In this document: positions 1 through 8,290 of the stretch, in pieces | Layout: each line of letters starts with the position of its first letter | Numbering within the stretch: the stretch's first letter is position 1 | Made by a program: the position numbers and the translations under genes | From: Brevundimonas fontaquae | Lineage (GTDB): Bacteria; Pseudomonadota; Alphaproteobacteria; Caulobacterales; Caulobacteraceae | Assembly: GCF_017086445.1 (NCBI RefSeq) | Contig: NZ_CP070968.1 | Coordinates: 62,001-126,000 of the forward strand | Reading direction: 5' to 3' | DNA length: 64,000 nucleotides | Notes under the pieces: model-generated | The model's database searches: none | The model's input: the letters and a program-made list of their open reading frames with translations, nothing else | Told to the model about the DNA's origin: nothing

Positions 1-1082
1 TCGACATCGGCGGCAAGCCGGTGCGCACCACCGAACAGGTGATCTGGCAGAGCCCGTGGTGTCGCCTGGTCCGCTTCGCCCGCAACATCGGCGATCTGAA
101 GCGCGCCAAGAAGCCCGCCTCCGGCCCGGCCGTCCTGATCGTGGCCCCGCTATCGGGCCACTACGCCACCCTGCTGCGCGGCACGGTCGAGGCCTTCCTT
201 CAGGACCACGACGTCTATGTCACCGACTGGGTCAACGCCCGCCAGGTGCCGATGCTGGAGGGGCGGTTCGACTTCTTCGACTACATCGACCACGTCCGGC
301 TGATGCTGGCCGAGATCGGCGGCCGCGCCCACGTCGTCGGCGTGTGCCAGCCCGGCCCGCCCGTTCTGGCCGCCGGCGCGGTGATGGCCGAAGACGAGGA
401 CGAAAACCGTCCCCTGTCGATGACCTTCATGGGGTCGCCCATCGACGCGCGCCTGTCGCCGACCGTGACGAACCAGCTGGCCGAGGAAAAGCCCTTCACC
501 TGGTTCAAGTCGAACATGATCCACACCGTGCCCCTGCCCTATGCCGGGTTTGGCCGGCGCGTCTATCCGGGCTTCGTCCAGCTCTACAGCTTCATGTCGA
601 TGAACGAGGATCGCCACCGCGACGCCCACTGGAACTACTTCAACAGCCTGATCGCCGGCGACGGCGACGGGGTGGAGAAGCACGAGGAATTCTACGACGA
701 ATATCTGTCGGTGCTGGACCTGACCGAAGAGTTCTACCTCCAGACCATCGACATCGTCTTCCAGCAGCATCTGCTGGCGCGCGGCCTGTTGGAACATCGC
801 GGGCGCAAGGTCGATCTGTCCAGGATCACCGACATCGGCCTGATGACCGTCGAGGGCGAGAAGGACGACATCTCCGGCGTCGGCCAGACCCAGGCCGCGC
901 ACGGCCTGTGCCCCAATATCCCCGAGGATCGCCGCGTCCTCTACGTCCAGCCGGGCGTGGGCCATTACGGCGTGTTCAACGGCCGTCGCTTCCGTGACGA
1001 GATCTATCCCCGCGTGCGCGATTTCATCGCCCAGAACGAGGCCGCCGGTGGCGTACCGCAACGGTCAGCGGCTGCCGCTTGA
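1..1082 (+). CDS. phaZ: Intracellular polyhydroxyalkanoate depolymerase (5' end missing)
   Basis: Hydrolyses stored polyhydroxyalkanoate in cytoplasmic granules. The reading frame is open from the first complete codon at position 3, so the true start lies before the window; about 360 codons are visible, against a usual length slightly above 400 residues. The lipase-box-like GVCQPG has cysteine as nucleophile (codon 345-347), the hallmark of the PhaZ1-type intracellular enzymes. A GHYGVFNGRRF block near the C-terminus carries the catalytic histidine of the PHB_depo_C region. A phasin gene near 10 kb fits the same granule biology. Family assignment is confident; polymer specificity is inferred. 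Confidence 0.92.
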   Translation, partial: DIGGKPVRTTEQVIWQSPWCRLVRFARNIGDLKRAKKPASGPAVLIVAPLSGHYATLLRGTVEAFLQDHDVYVTDWVNARQVPMLEGRFDFFDYIDHVRLMLAEIGGRAHVVGVCQPGPPVLAAGAVMAEDEDENRPLSMTFMGSPIDARLSPTVTNQLAEEKPFTWFKSNMIHTVPLPYAGFGRRVYPGFVQLYSFMSMNEDRHRDAHWNYFNSLIAGDGDGVEKHEEFYDEYLSVLDLTEEFYLQTIDIVFQQHLLARGLLEHRGRKVDLSRITDIGLMTVEGEKDDISGVGQTQAAHGLCPNIPEDRRVLYVQPGVGHYGVFNGRRFRDEIYPRVRDFIAQNEAAGGVPQRSAAAA

Positions 1083-1770
1083 CGAAAGCGGGGCCGGCGC
1101 CGGTCCCGTTCTAAGACTGTCGGTCAATCCACGCGCGCGACGCCTGTCGGTGCGGATCGACGCGCGCGCCGGCGAGGCCGTGGTCATCGCCCCGACCGAG
1201 CGCGGCCTGAGCCAGGCCGTCGCCTTCGCCCGATCCAAGGCCGTCTGGATCAGCGAACGCCTGGCCGTCCGCCCCAAGAGCCGCCCCCTGGAACCGGGCC
1301 AGGTCATCTCCCTGCGCGGGCGCCCCGTGCGGCTTGAGGCTGTGCCCGGCGCGGGCGCCGCGCGCCTGGTCGGGGACGGGACGATCATTCGCTCGGGCGG
1401 CGAAGGCGAGGCCTATGCCCGCCGCATCGAGAACCTGTTGAAGCGCGAGGCGCGAGACACCCTTCTGGAACGCACCGACCACCATCTGCGCGCGTTGGGC
1501 CAGGGCCCGGTGAAGATGGGCATCGCCGACACCCGGTCGCGCTGGGGCTCGTGCAGCCCGCACAACCGCACCATCCGCTACTCCTGGCGCGTCATCATGG
1601 CCCCGCCCCCGGTCATCGACTACCTCGCCGCCCACGAGGTCGCCCATCTGGTCCATGCCGACCACAGCCCGGCCTATTGGTCCGTCGTCGAACGGCTGGT
1701 CGGAGATCACAAGCCTTGGCGCAAATGGCTGAAGGATTACGGCGCCGCCCTTCACGCCGTGGGGCGCTAG
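1048..1770 (+). CDS. YgjP/SprT-like zinc metallopeptidase (DUF45, M48-type)
   Basis: Predicted zinc-dependent peptidase of the YgjP-like family, cytoplasmic, substrate unknown. The C-terminal third has the zinc motif HEVAH followed by LVHADHSPAYW, and upstream a conserved RWGSCS block, both typical of the family. The frame opens at a GTG at 994, which would overlap phaZ by 89 bp. I prefer the GTG at 1048 (about 240 residues, 35-bp overlap) because a GAGG-like ribosome binding sequence lies 7-13 bases before it and the extra N-terminus looks unlike coding sequence. Translational coupling to phaZ is likely. Start uncertain, family confident. Confidence 0.85.
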   Translation: MAYRNGQRLPLDESGAGAGPVLRLSVNPRARRLSVRIDARAGEAVVIAPTERGLSQAVAFARSKAVWISERLAVRPKSRPLEPGQVISLRGRPVRLEAVPGAGAARLVGDGTIIRSGGEGEAYARRIENLLKREARDTLLERTDHHLRALGQGPVKMGIADTRSRWGSCSPHNRTIRYSWRVIMAPPPVIDYLAAHEVAHLVHADHSPAYWSVVERLVGDHKPWRKWLKDYGAALHAVGR

Positions 1771-1828
1771 GCGGAAACCCTGGCGTCCGTGCGCGTTTCA
1801 GCATGGCTAGTCCACTCAGGAACGCCCC

Positions 1829-2206
1829 ATGAAAACGATGCTCACCCTTTCAATCGCGCTCGGCCTCGCCGTCACCGCCGCCTCGTCCGCCAGCGCCCAG
1901 TCTCAGGCCACGATGAACGCCAACGCCGCGCAGGAACTGCAGCGCGCCGATCGGGCGCTGAACAGCCAATACACGGCGACGATGGGACGGCTGTCGCCCG
2001 CAAGCCGCACCCTGTTGCGCACCGCCCAACGCACCTGGATCAGCTTCCGCGATCAGCAATGCCGGTTCGAAGCCTCCGGCGTTCAGGGCGGTTCCGCCTA
2101 TCCGATGGTGCATTCGACCTGCCTCGCGCGCCTGACGACCGATCGGACACGCCAGTTGCGGACCCTCAGCCAATGTCAGGAAGGCGACCTGTCCTGCCCT
2201 CGCTGA
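1829..2206 (+). CDS. LprI-like (DUF1311) secreted protein
   Basis: A 125-residue exported protein. Residues 1-23 form a clear signal peptide ending ASA-QS. The mature part has the DUF1311/LprI pattern: a helical LNSQYTATMGRLSP segment, RTAQRTWISFRDQQC, and conserved cysteines (QQC, STC, QCQ, SCPR). Some relatives, such as mycobacterial LprI, inhibit lysozyme; others have unknown roles. Here there is no lipobox, so it is probably periplasmic and soluble. It stands alone and is followed at once by a strong terminator. Confidence 0.85.
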   Translation: MKTMLTLSIALGLAVTAASSASAQSQATMNANAAQELQRADRALNSQYTATMGRLSPASRTLLRTAQRTWISFRDQQCRFEASGVQGGSAYPMVHSTCLARLTTDRTRQLRTLSQCQEGDLSCPR

Positions 2207-2224
2207 CCAGGCCTGAAATGCAGA

Positions 2225-2256
2225 GGGAGGCGACCGCCGGGTCGCCTCCCTTTTTT
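2225..2256 (+). terminator. Intrinsic terminator after the LprI-like gene
   Basis: A perfect 11-bp stem (GGGAGGCGACC / GGTCGCCTCCC) closes a 4-base loop and is followed by six T residues. It lies 18 bases after the stop codon of the LprI-like gene. Confidence 0.93.
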
Positions 2257-2276
2257 ACGCGCTGCTGGCGTCGCGA

Positions 2277-4370
2277 TCAGAAGAACAGGGCGTCGCCCTT
2301 GCGCTCCGGCGCCGGACGGCCTTCGGGCTGCTGCGGGTTCGGCGCATCGCGATAACCGCCCTTGGGCGACGCGGGCCCCATCGGCTGCGGCGACGGCGGC
2401 TGCATCGGCGCCTGCTCATCCGGGACATAGGGTTCGCCGGCCAGGGGATCGACGGGTTCGAGGGGCAGGCCGTTCTGGTCCAGGCCGCTCATCAGATCGC
2501 CGACCGGATCGGGCGCCATCCAGCCCTCCGGCATGGGCGGGCCGTTGGGGATGGCGGGGGCGTTCAGGCGCGGCAGGGCCGCCTCCATGAAGCCCTTCCA
2601 GATGGCGGCCGGCGACGAGCCGCCGGTCACGCCGCGCATGGCGGTGTTGTCGTCCTTGCCGACCCAGACGGCGGTGACGAAGCCGCCGGTATAGCCGACG
2701 AACCAGGCGTCCTTGTAGTCCGAGGTCGTGCCGGTCTTGCCCGCCAGGTCGCGGCCCGAGATCGCCGCCGACCGGCCCGAGCCGCTGGTCACGACGCCCC
2801 GCAGCATCTGGTTCATGTAGTACAGCGACGGATTGTTGATCGCCTGACCGCTCTGGCCCGACTGGCGCTGATAGATGACGCGGCCCTGGGGCGTGCGGAT
2901 GCGGCTGATGCCATAGGCGTCGACGCGGCGCCCGCCGTTGGCGAAGGCGTCATAGGCGGTGGCCATCTCGATCGGCGAGACCTCGACCGCGCCCAGCGCC
3001 ATCGCCGGCTCCAGACCGATGCGGCTTTCGATGCCCAGACGCCGCGCGGCGCGCGCCACGCTGTCGCGCCCGACCTGATCGGCGACATAGGCCGCCACCG
3101 TATTGGTCGACTGGGCCACGGCCTGAGCCAGGGTCATGTTTCCGCTGAAGGTCCCGGAATAGTTGCGGGGCGACCAGTTGCCGATGGTGATCGGCTGATC
3201 GACCACCGGGGTCTGGGGCGTATAGCCGGCCTCGACCGCCGCCAGATAGACGAAGGGCTTGAAGGCCGAACCCGCCTGGCGCTTGGCGTCGACGGCGCGG
3301 TTGAACTGGCTGTCGGCATAGGAGGAGCCGCCGATCATGGCGCGCACCCGGCCGTCGCCGTCCAGCGCGACCAGGGCCGCCTGCTGCACGCCCTTGCCGG
3401 CGTCGCGGTCCAGAATGCGACGCACCGACCGCTCGGCCGCCGTCTGCAGCGTCAGGTCCAGCGTGGTCTCGACCACCATGTCCTCGGTCGGTTCGCCGAC
3501 CAGGCTGCGGATCGACTTGTCCAGCCAGTCGATGAAATACTGGGCGTGCTGGGTCGCGAGCGTCCGCGAGACGATGACCGGCTGGGTCACGGCCTGTTCA
3601 CGCTGGGCGGCGGTGATGACGCCGGCCTCTTCCATCTCGTTCAGCACGACGGTGGCGCGGGCGGCGGCGCGTTCGCTCTCGGACACCGGCGAATAGCGCG
3701 ACGGCGCCTTCAGCAGGCCAGCCAGCAGCGCGGCCTCGCCGACCGTCAGGTTCTTGGCCGACTTGTCGAAATAGCGCTGCGACGCCGCCTCGATCCCATA
3801 GGCGCCGGCGCCGAAATAGACCCGGTTCAGATAAAGGGCCAAGATCTCCTTCTTGGAGAATTTCATCTCCAGCCAGACCGCCAGCATCAGCTCCTGCACC
3901 TTGCGGCGCAGGTTCTGGTCGGGCGTCAGGAACAGGTTCTTGGCCAGCTGCTGGGTCAGGGTCGAACCGCCCTGCACCACCCGTCCGGCGCGCACGTTGG
4001 TCGCCATCGCCCGCATCATGCCGATGGGATCGAAACCGGGGTGGCGGTAGAAGCGCCGGTCCTCGATGGCGATGAAGGCGGCCGGCACATAGTCCGGCAA
4101 GGCGTCCAGATCGGCGGGCGGCGCCATCTGGGTGCCCCGCGTCGCGATCAACGCCCCATTGCGATCCAGATAGGTGATCGAGGGCTGGCGATCGACCTGA
4201 TACAGGCTGGAGGTGTCCGGCAGGCCGCGCGCGAAGACGGCGAAGAAGACGACCAGGAAGATCAGCCCCCAGACCGCCAGCACGGCGCTCCAGTAGAACA
4301 ACCGTCCCAGGGCCGACCGGCGGGGCTTGCCCTGCGCCTGTGGTCCGCCCGCATTCACCGGTCCCGCCAT
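2277..4370 (-). CDS. mrcA: Penicillin-binding protein 1A (bifunctional glycosyltransferase/transpeptidase)
   Basis: Class A PBP that polymerises and crosslinks peptidoglycan at the inner membrane. The 697-residue protein has a cytoplasmic N-terminus, one membrane anchor (about 24-48) and a GT51 domain with catalytic Glu in AIEDRRFYRHPGFD (E103), QGGSTLTQQLAKN, the RKVQE block and KKEILALYLNRVYFG. The transpeptidase domain has Ser-X-X-Lys in GSAFK (S368, K371), STN (421-423) and KTGT (545-548). The last 80 residues are rich in Pro and Gly and probably disordered. All catalytic motifs are intact. It is transcribed away from the downstream small ORF and hydrolase. Confidence 0.96.
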   Translation of the reverse strand: MAGPVNAGGPQAQGKPRRSALGRLFYWSAVLAVWGLIFLVVFFAVFARGLPDTSSLYQVDRQPSITYLDRNGALIATRGTQMAPPADLDALPDYVPAAFIAIEDRRFYRHPGFDPIGMMRAMATNVRAGRVVQGGSTLTQQLAKNLFLTPDQNLRRKVQELMLAVWLEMKFSKKEILALYLNRVYFGAGAYGIEAASQRYFDKSAKNLTVGEAALLAGLLKAPSRYSPVSESERAAARATVVLNEMEEAGVITAAQREQAVTQPVIVSRTLATQHAQYFIDWLDKSIRSLVGEPTEDMVVETTLDLTLQTAAERSVRRILDRDAGKGVQQAALVALDGDGRVRAMIGGSSYADSQFNRAVDAKRQAGSAFKPFVYLAAVEAGYTPQTPVVDQPITIGNWSPRNYSGTFSGNMTLAQAVAQSTNTVAAYVADQVGRDSVARAARRLGIESRIGLEPAMALGAVEVSPIEMATAYDAFANGGRRVDAYGISRIRTPQGRVIYQRQSGQSGQAINNPSLYYMNQMLRGVVTSGSGRSAAISGRDLAGKTGTTSDYKDAWFVGYTGGFVTAVWVGKDDNTAMRGVTGGSSPAAIWKGFMEAALPRLNAPAIPNGPPMPEGWMAPDPVGDLMSGLDQNGLPLEPVDPLAGEPYVPDEQAPMQPPSPQPMGPASPKGGYRDAPNPQQPEGRPAPERKGDALFF

Positions 4371-4458
4371 GTCCGTCCTTCAGATGCCGCGCTGGGCGAG
4401 TTCTCGTTCATCGGCTGTGTATCGCGTATGAACGCCCGCCGAAACGGTCCCGCCGACT

Positions 4459-4608
4459 TCACGGGATCGTGAGCAGCCATTTCGCCGAAAGAAAGGCGCG
4501 CCGGGCCAGCCAGACAGGGGTTTCCGCCCCGTCGTCTTCGACGGTCATGCCCGCGTCGGCCTTGTCCCGATAAAGGCCGACGATCCGTTTCGCGGACGGA
4601 TGGGTCAC
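4459..4608 (-). CDS. Candidate small protein, 49 residues, unknown
   Basis: An open frame starts at a GTG 5 bases beyond the stop of the upstream hydrolase and runs to a TGA at 4461-4459. The predicted protein has 49 residues and includes the stretches RIVGLYRDKADAG, MTVEDDG and WLARRAFLSAKWLL. Its codon third positions are mostly G or C, like neighbouring real genes, and the tight spacing suggests coupling to the hydrolase. I do not recognise a family. It may be a genuine small gene or a chance frame in the 243-base gap before mrcA. Confidence 0.4.
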   Translation of the reverse strand: MTHPSAKRIVGLYRDKADAGMTVEDDGAETPVWLARRAFLSAKWLLTIP

Positions 4609-4613
4609 GGCGC

Positions 4614-5585
4614 CTACTTCGCCAGGAAGGCGTCCAGGTCGGCGTAGAAGGCCTGGGGCTGGTCGAACATGATGAAGTGGGCGCTGTCGTCGATCCGCTT
4701 CAGCTGGGCGTCCTTCAGATTGGCGAACGACATCCGATAGATGCTGTCGGTGATCTGGGGCGTCATGCGCGGATCGTTGAACTTGACGTACACAACCTCA
4801 GTCGGGGCGGTGATCTTGGACAGTTCGGGACGCAGGTCCGTCGTGATCAGCTCGCGGAAGGCTGCGGCCGAGACCTTCTGGTCGCTTTTGCGCATGTCTT
4901 CCAACGCCTCGGCGCGGCGGCTTTCGGTGTTGATCATGCCGTTGATGCTGGCGGTCGCCTGGGCGACATAGGCCTCGCGCGGGCTGTTGGCCTGGGCGGC
5001 CCAGATCTGGTCCGCGACCGGCGTCACGCTTTCGGCCGAGGCGCCGGGCGCGGCGAACATCGCGCCCATGAAGGGGATCATGTCCACGACCATCAGCTTG
5101 CCGACCGCATCGGGATGGCGCGCGGCCAGCATCATGCCGATGGTCCCGCCCATCGAATGGCCGACAACGACCGGCTTGGTCAGCCCCTTTTCACGGATAT
5201 AGCGGGCGATCTCTTCGGCGACCGGCGCGGCGACCGGCGACGGGGTCGCGCCCTGCGCATTGCCCTCGGCCGGCGCGCCGGCGAAGCCCTGGACATGTAT
5301 GCGATGTACGCGCCAGCCGGCGCCCAGATGATCCACCGTCCCTTGCCAGACCTCCGGCGACGAGCTGAGGCCCGGGATAAGGATGATGTCACGCCCGCCG
5401 GCGTCGCCGTCGACGCGGACGTGGATGCGGTCGGACTGAAAGTCGGCGTGCTGGTGGCCATGAGCGTGACCCGTGTCGGCATGGGCGCCGTGCCCGTCCT
5501 GCGCGAAGGCCGCTGGAGCCACAGCGATAAAGGCGGCGGCCGCTGCGGCGCCGACGGCGCGGTTCAGAATGGATGCGATGGTCAT
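4614..5585 (-). CDS. Secreted alpha/beta hydrolase
   Basis: A 323-residue alpha/beta-fold hydrolase, probably periplasmic; substrate unknown. The start at 5585 is chosen because AGGGGAG lies about 9 bases upstream and the protein then begins with a clean signal peptide (1-28, ending AAFA-QDG). A longer frame to 5714 lacks such features. After a short His-rich linker come the oxyanion segment LIPGLSSSPEVW, the nucleophile elbow GHSMGG, and the terminal histidine in DDSAHFIMFDQP. The family includes esterases, haloperoxidase-like enzymes and lactonases. Confidence 0.88.
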   Translation of the reverse strand: MTIASILNRAVGAAAAAAFIAVAPAAFAQDGHGAHADTGHAHGHQHADFQSDRIHVRVDGDAGGRDIILIPGLSSSPEVWQGTVDHLGAGWRVHRIHVQGFAGAPAEGNAQGATPSPVAAPVAEEIARYIREKGLTKPVVVGHSMGGTIGMMLAARHPDAVGKLMVVDMIPFMGAMFAAPGASAESVTPVADQIWAAQANSPREAYVAQATASINGMINTESRRAEALEDMRKSDQKVSAAAFRELITTDLRPELSKITAPTEVVYVKFNDPRMTPQITDSIYRMSFANLKDAQLKRIDDSAHFIMFDQPQAFYADLDAFLAK

Positions 5586-5977
5586 GATCAAACTCCCCTT
5601 TGACGCCCGCTTATGCCGCATCAACTTTGATATGTAAAGTTCTCTGACATTCCAGACGCAGATAGCAGTTCGTCCAGCCAGCGCAAAACCCCGTCGTGCG
5701 GTCAACCTATTCAACGTCTTCCAGCCATTGTGAGACCTTCTGCCGTCCCCGCCTGCGGTCGCGCTATAATGTGGGGTTTTCGACCGATGTCATCGGCATT
5801 GGACCAATTAGACGAATTAGACTCGCTTTTATGGAGCGTCTCATTCCCCACTTCGCTCGCCTGACTTCAGACGGATTAGACGAATTAGACGGTGTTTTTG
5901 TCGCCGACCGTCTGAATGGCCGGACCGCGTTCGCGAATGCGGATGACGTCGGCCTTCGCCCCCGCTAAAGCCACTGC
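5586..5977. promoter_or_regulatory. 392-bp divergent intergenic region with paired direct repeats
   Basis: This gap separates the secreted hydrolase from ftsY and contains no convincing gene. Its notable feature is a 16-base direct repeat, ATTAGACGAATTAGAC, at 5807-5822 and again at 5875-5890. Each copy contains the heptamer ATTAGAC twice, 9 bases apart, so the heptamer occurs four times. A TATAAT-like hexamer is at 5765-5770 without a clear matching -35. The ftsY start at 5978 has only a weak ribosome binding sequence. Function of the repeats is unknown; an operator for a regulator of ftsY is one possibility. Confidence 0.5.
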
Positions 5978-6913
5978 ATGAACGATACGCCGAAAAAGGG
6001 CTGGTTCCAGCGCCTGTCCGCTGGGCTCTCGCGCTCCTCCAAACAGATGACCGATCAGGTCGTCGCCACCTTCGTCAAGGAGCCTCTGTCCGAGGCCTCG
6101 CTGGAGCAGCTGGAGGAGCATCTGCTGGAGAGCGATCTCGGCCCGGCCGCCTCGGCCCGGATCGTCGAGCGCTTTCGCGGGCTGAAGTTCGGCAAGGACG
6201 CGCCCGAGCGCGAGGTCAAGGAGGCCCTGGCCGAGGCGGTCGCCGCCGAACTTTCGCCGCGCCAGGCCACCTTCGACCCCCTGTCCGGCCCCAAACCCTA
6301 TGTCGTCCTGTTCGTCGGGGTGAACGGGTCGGGCAAGACCACGACCCTGGGCAAGATCGCCGCCGATCTGACGGGCAAGGGCGCCAAGGTGATGATCGTC
6401 GCCGGCGACACCTTCCGCGCCGCCGCGCGCGAACAGCTGAAGGTCTGGGCCGAGCGCGCCGGCGCCGACTTCGAAAGCCGTCGCGACGGCGCCGATGCCG
6501 CGGGCCTGGCCTTCGACGCCTATACCAAGGCGCGGGCCGAAGGCTACGACGTCGTCCTGATCGACACCGCCGGCCGACTGCAAAACAAGTCCGCCCTGAT
6601 GGACGAACTGCTCAAGATCGTCCGGGTGCTGAAGAAGGTCGATCCCGAGGCGCCGCACGACACCCTGCTGGTGCTGGACGCGACGGTGGGCCGCAACGCC
6701 CTGGCCCAGGAACAGATCTTCGGCCGCACCGCCTTCGTGACCGGCGTGGTCATGACCAAGCTGGACGGCACCGCGCGCGGCGGCGTGCTGGTGCCGGTGG
6801 CCCAGGCGTCCGACGCCCCTCTGATGCTGATCGGCGTCGGCGAAGGGGTCGAGGATTTGCAACCGTTCGACGCGCGCGCCTTCTCCCGCTCGCTGGTGGG
6901 ACTGGAAGACTGA
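5978..6913 (+). CDS. ftsY: Signal recognition particle receptor FtsY
   Basis: GTPase that docks SRP-ribosome complexes at the inner membrane. At 311 residues it is a short form without the long acidic A domain of the E. coli protein. An N domain (about 1-95) precedes the NG GTPase with P-loop GVNGSGKTTT (114-123), DTFRAAAREQL, DTAGR and TKLDGTARGG. Its partner Ffh is encoded at 40.7-42.2 kb. The start ATG is fixed by an in-frame stop just upstream. yciB begins 1 base after the stop, so the two are co-transcribed. Confidence 0.96.
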   Translation: MNDTPKKGWFQRLSAGLSRSSKQMTDQVVATFVKEPLSEASLEQLEEHLLESDLGPAASARIVERFRGLKFGKDAPEREVKEALAEAVAAELSPRQATFDPLSGPKPYVVLFVGVNGSGKTTTLGKIAADLTGKGAKVMIVAGDTFRAAAREQLKVWAERAGADFESRRDGADAAGLAFDAYTKARAEGYDVVLIDTAGRLQNKSALMDELLKIVRVLKKVDPEAPHDTLLVLDATVGRNALAQEQIFGRTAFVTGVVMTKLDGTARGGVLVPVAQASDAPLMLIGVGEGVEDLQPFDARAFSRSLVGLED

Positions 6914-6914
6914 C

Positions 6915-7535
6915 ATGACCGAGACGCCGAAGAAGGCTTCCAACATCCGCCAGGCCGTCGATTTCGGCGCCCTCGTGGCCTTCATGGCCGCCTATGCGGT
7001 CAACCGGTTCGCGCGCGGTCTGGACGGGCAGGAAGCCCTGGTCCAGGCGACTTGGGTCCTGGTTGGCGCCTCGCTGATCGCCCTGGTCGTCGGCTATGTG
7101 GTCGAGCGTCGTCTGGCGCCCCTGCCGCTGCTGACCGGCGGGTTCGCCTTGATCTTCGGCGTTCTGACCATCGTCTTCCACGATCCGAACCTGTTGAAGA
7201 TCAAGCTGTCGATCCAGAACGGCCTGCTGGCGGTCGTGCTGTTGGGATCGCTGCCGCTGAACCGCTATCCGTTCAAATATCTGCTGGGCGAGGCGATCCG
7301 CATCACCGACGCGGGCTGGCGCGGGCTGACCCTGCGTTACGGCCTGTATTTCGCCGCCGTCTGCATCGTCAACGAGATCGTCTGGCGCACCCAGTCGGAT
7401 GATGCGTGGGTCGCCTTCCGCGGCGGCCTGTGGATCGCCTCGGCCGTGTTCGGCGTCTGGCAGGTCTTCTTCATCATGAAGCACCTGATCAAGGACGACG
7501 AGCCGACGCCCCTCTCGCCCGACACGGGGCTCTAG
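6915..7535 (+). CDS. yciB: Septation/intracellular membrane protein YciB (IspZ)
   Basis: Integral inner-membrane protein of the YciB/IspZ family, linked in enteric bacteria to septation and envelope integrity. The 206-residue protein shows about five or six hydrophobic segments and the family blocks FHDPNLLKIKLSIQNGLL, LNRYPFKYLLGEA and WRTQSDDAWVAFR. It follows ftsY after a 1-base gap, a common arrangement in alphaproteobacteria. Confidence 0.93.
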   Translation: MTETPKKASNIRQAVDFGALVAFMAAYAVNRFARGLDGQEALVQATWVLVGASLIALVVGYVVERRLAPLPLLTGGFALIFGVLTIVFHDPNLLKIKLSIQNGLLAVVLLGSLPLNRYPFKYLLGEAIRITDAGWRGLTLRYGLYFAAVCIVNEIVWRTQSDDAWVAFRGGLWIASAVFGVWQVFFIMKHLIKDDEPTPLSPDTGL

Positions 7536-7633
7536 GGCGCAAGCGGAACTGTCACGGAACCGACGCGCTTTCCCCGTCAAATCGTAAAGCAGAGCTGATA
7601 CGTGTTCGGACGAAACTTCAGGGGAGCGGCGCG

Positions 7634-8248
7634 ATGGTGAAGGCGGGAAAAGCGGCAAGGAAGGTCGGGCCCCTGGCCACCTCGCCCAGCCACCTGATGC
7701 ACCGCGCCCTGCAGCTGGCGCTCGACATCTATGCCGAGGAGACCGGCGCCGACGGCCTGACCCAGCGCCAGTTCGCGGTGCTGGAGGCGGTGTCGCTCAA
7801 GGCCGGCCTGACCCAGACCGAACTGGTGCGGATGACCGGCATCGACCGCTCGACCCTGGCCGATCTGGTCACACGCATGACGACCAAAGGCCTGCTGGAG
7901 CGGGAACGCTCGACCCTGGACGCCCGCGCCAAGGCGGTGCGTCTGTCGGCTGAGGGCGCAGCCCGTCTGGAGGCCGCGCGGCCGCTGGTCGAGGCCGCCG
8001 ACAAGCGGATCATGGCCCTGCTGCCCAAGGGGCAGCGCGAGACCTTCCTCAATCAACTGGCCGATCTGGCCGCCGCCGCCGACGCCGCTCCCGATGCCGC
8101 CAAGGCCGAGGCCAAGGCCGCCAAGAAGGCGTTGAAGGCGGTCGAGAAGGAAGCCCGCAAGGCCGAGAAGGCCGCCAAGAAGGCCGACCGCCCGGCCAAA
8201 CCGCCCAAGGTCAAGAAGCCCAAGCTGAAGATCGTCGAAACGGCCTGA
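7634..8248 (+). CDS. MarR-family regulator with Lys/Ala-rich C-terminal tail
   Basis: Winged-helix DNA-binding regulator of 204 residues. The start at 7634 has AGGGGAG 9 bases upstream; the frame is open to 7406, but that part lies inside yciB. The MarR core (about 15-145) contains LTQRQFAVLEAVSLKAGLTQTE-like recognition-helix sequence, DRSTLADLVTRM and a wing with DARAKAVRL. From about residue 145 the protein turns into a 60-residue tail dominated by Ala and Lys (repeated AKKA/EKAAKKA units, then PAKPPKVKKPK). This resembles bacterial histone-H1-like proteins and could bind DNA non-specifically. Ligand and targets are unknown. Confidence 0.87.
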   Translation: MVKAGKAARKVGPLATSPSHLMHRALQLALDIYAEETGADGLTQRQFAVLEAVSLKAGLTQTELVRMTGIDRSTLADLVTRMTTKGLLERERSTLDARAKAVRLSAEGAARLEAARPLVEAADKRIMALLPKGQRETFLNQLADLAAAADAAPDAAKAEAKAAKKALKAVEKEARKAEKAAKKADRPAKPPKVKKPKLKIVETA

Positions 8249-8290
8249 GGCTGGCCGCCCATTCAGGCGGCCATGCGCTTGGTTTTGATC

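Noticed and set aside
5696..5968. 90-codon plus-strand frame in the gap before ftsY
   Set aside because: Spans the direct repeats and shows neither a ribosome binding site nor coding-like composition.
7545..7569. GGAAC-N16-CGCT before the MarR gene at 7634, a near-match to the EcfG promoter
   Set aside because: The -10 element differs from CGTT at one of four bases, whereas all four accepted sites are exact; chance matches of this quality are expected.
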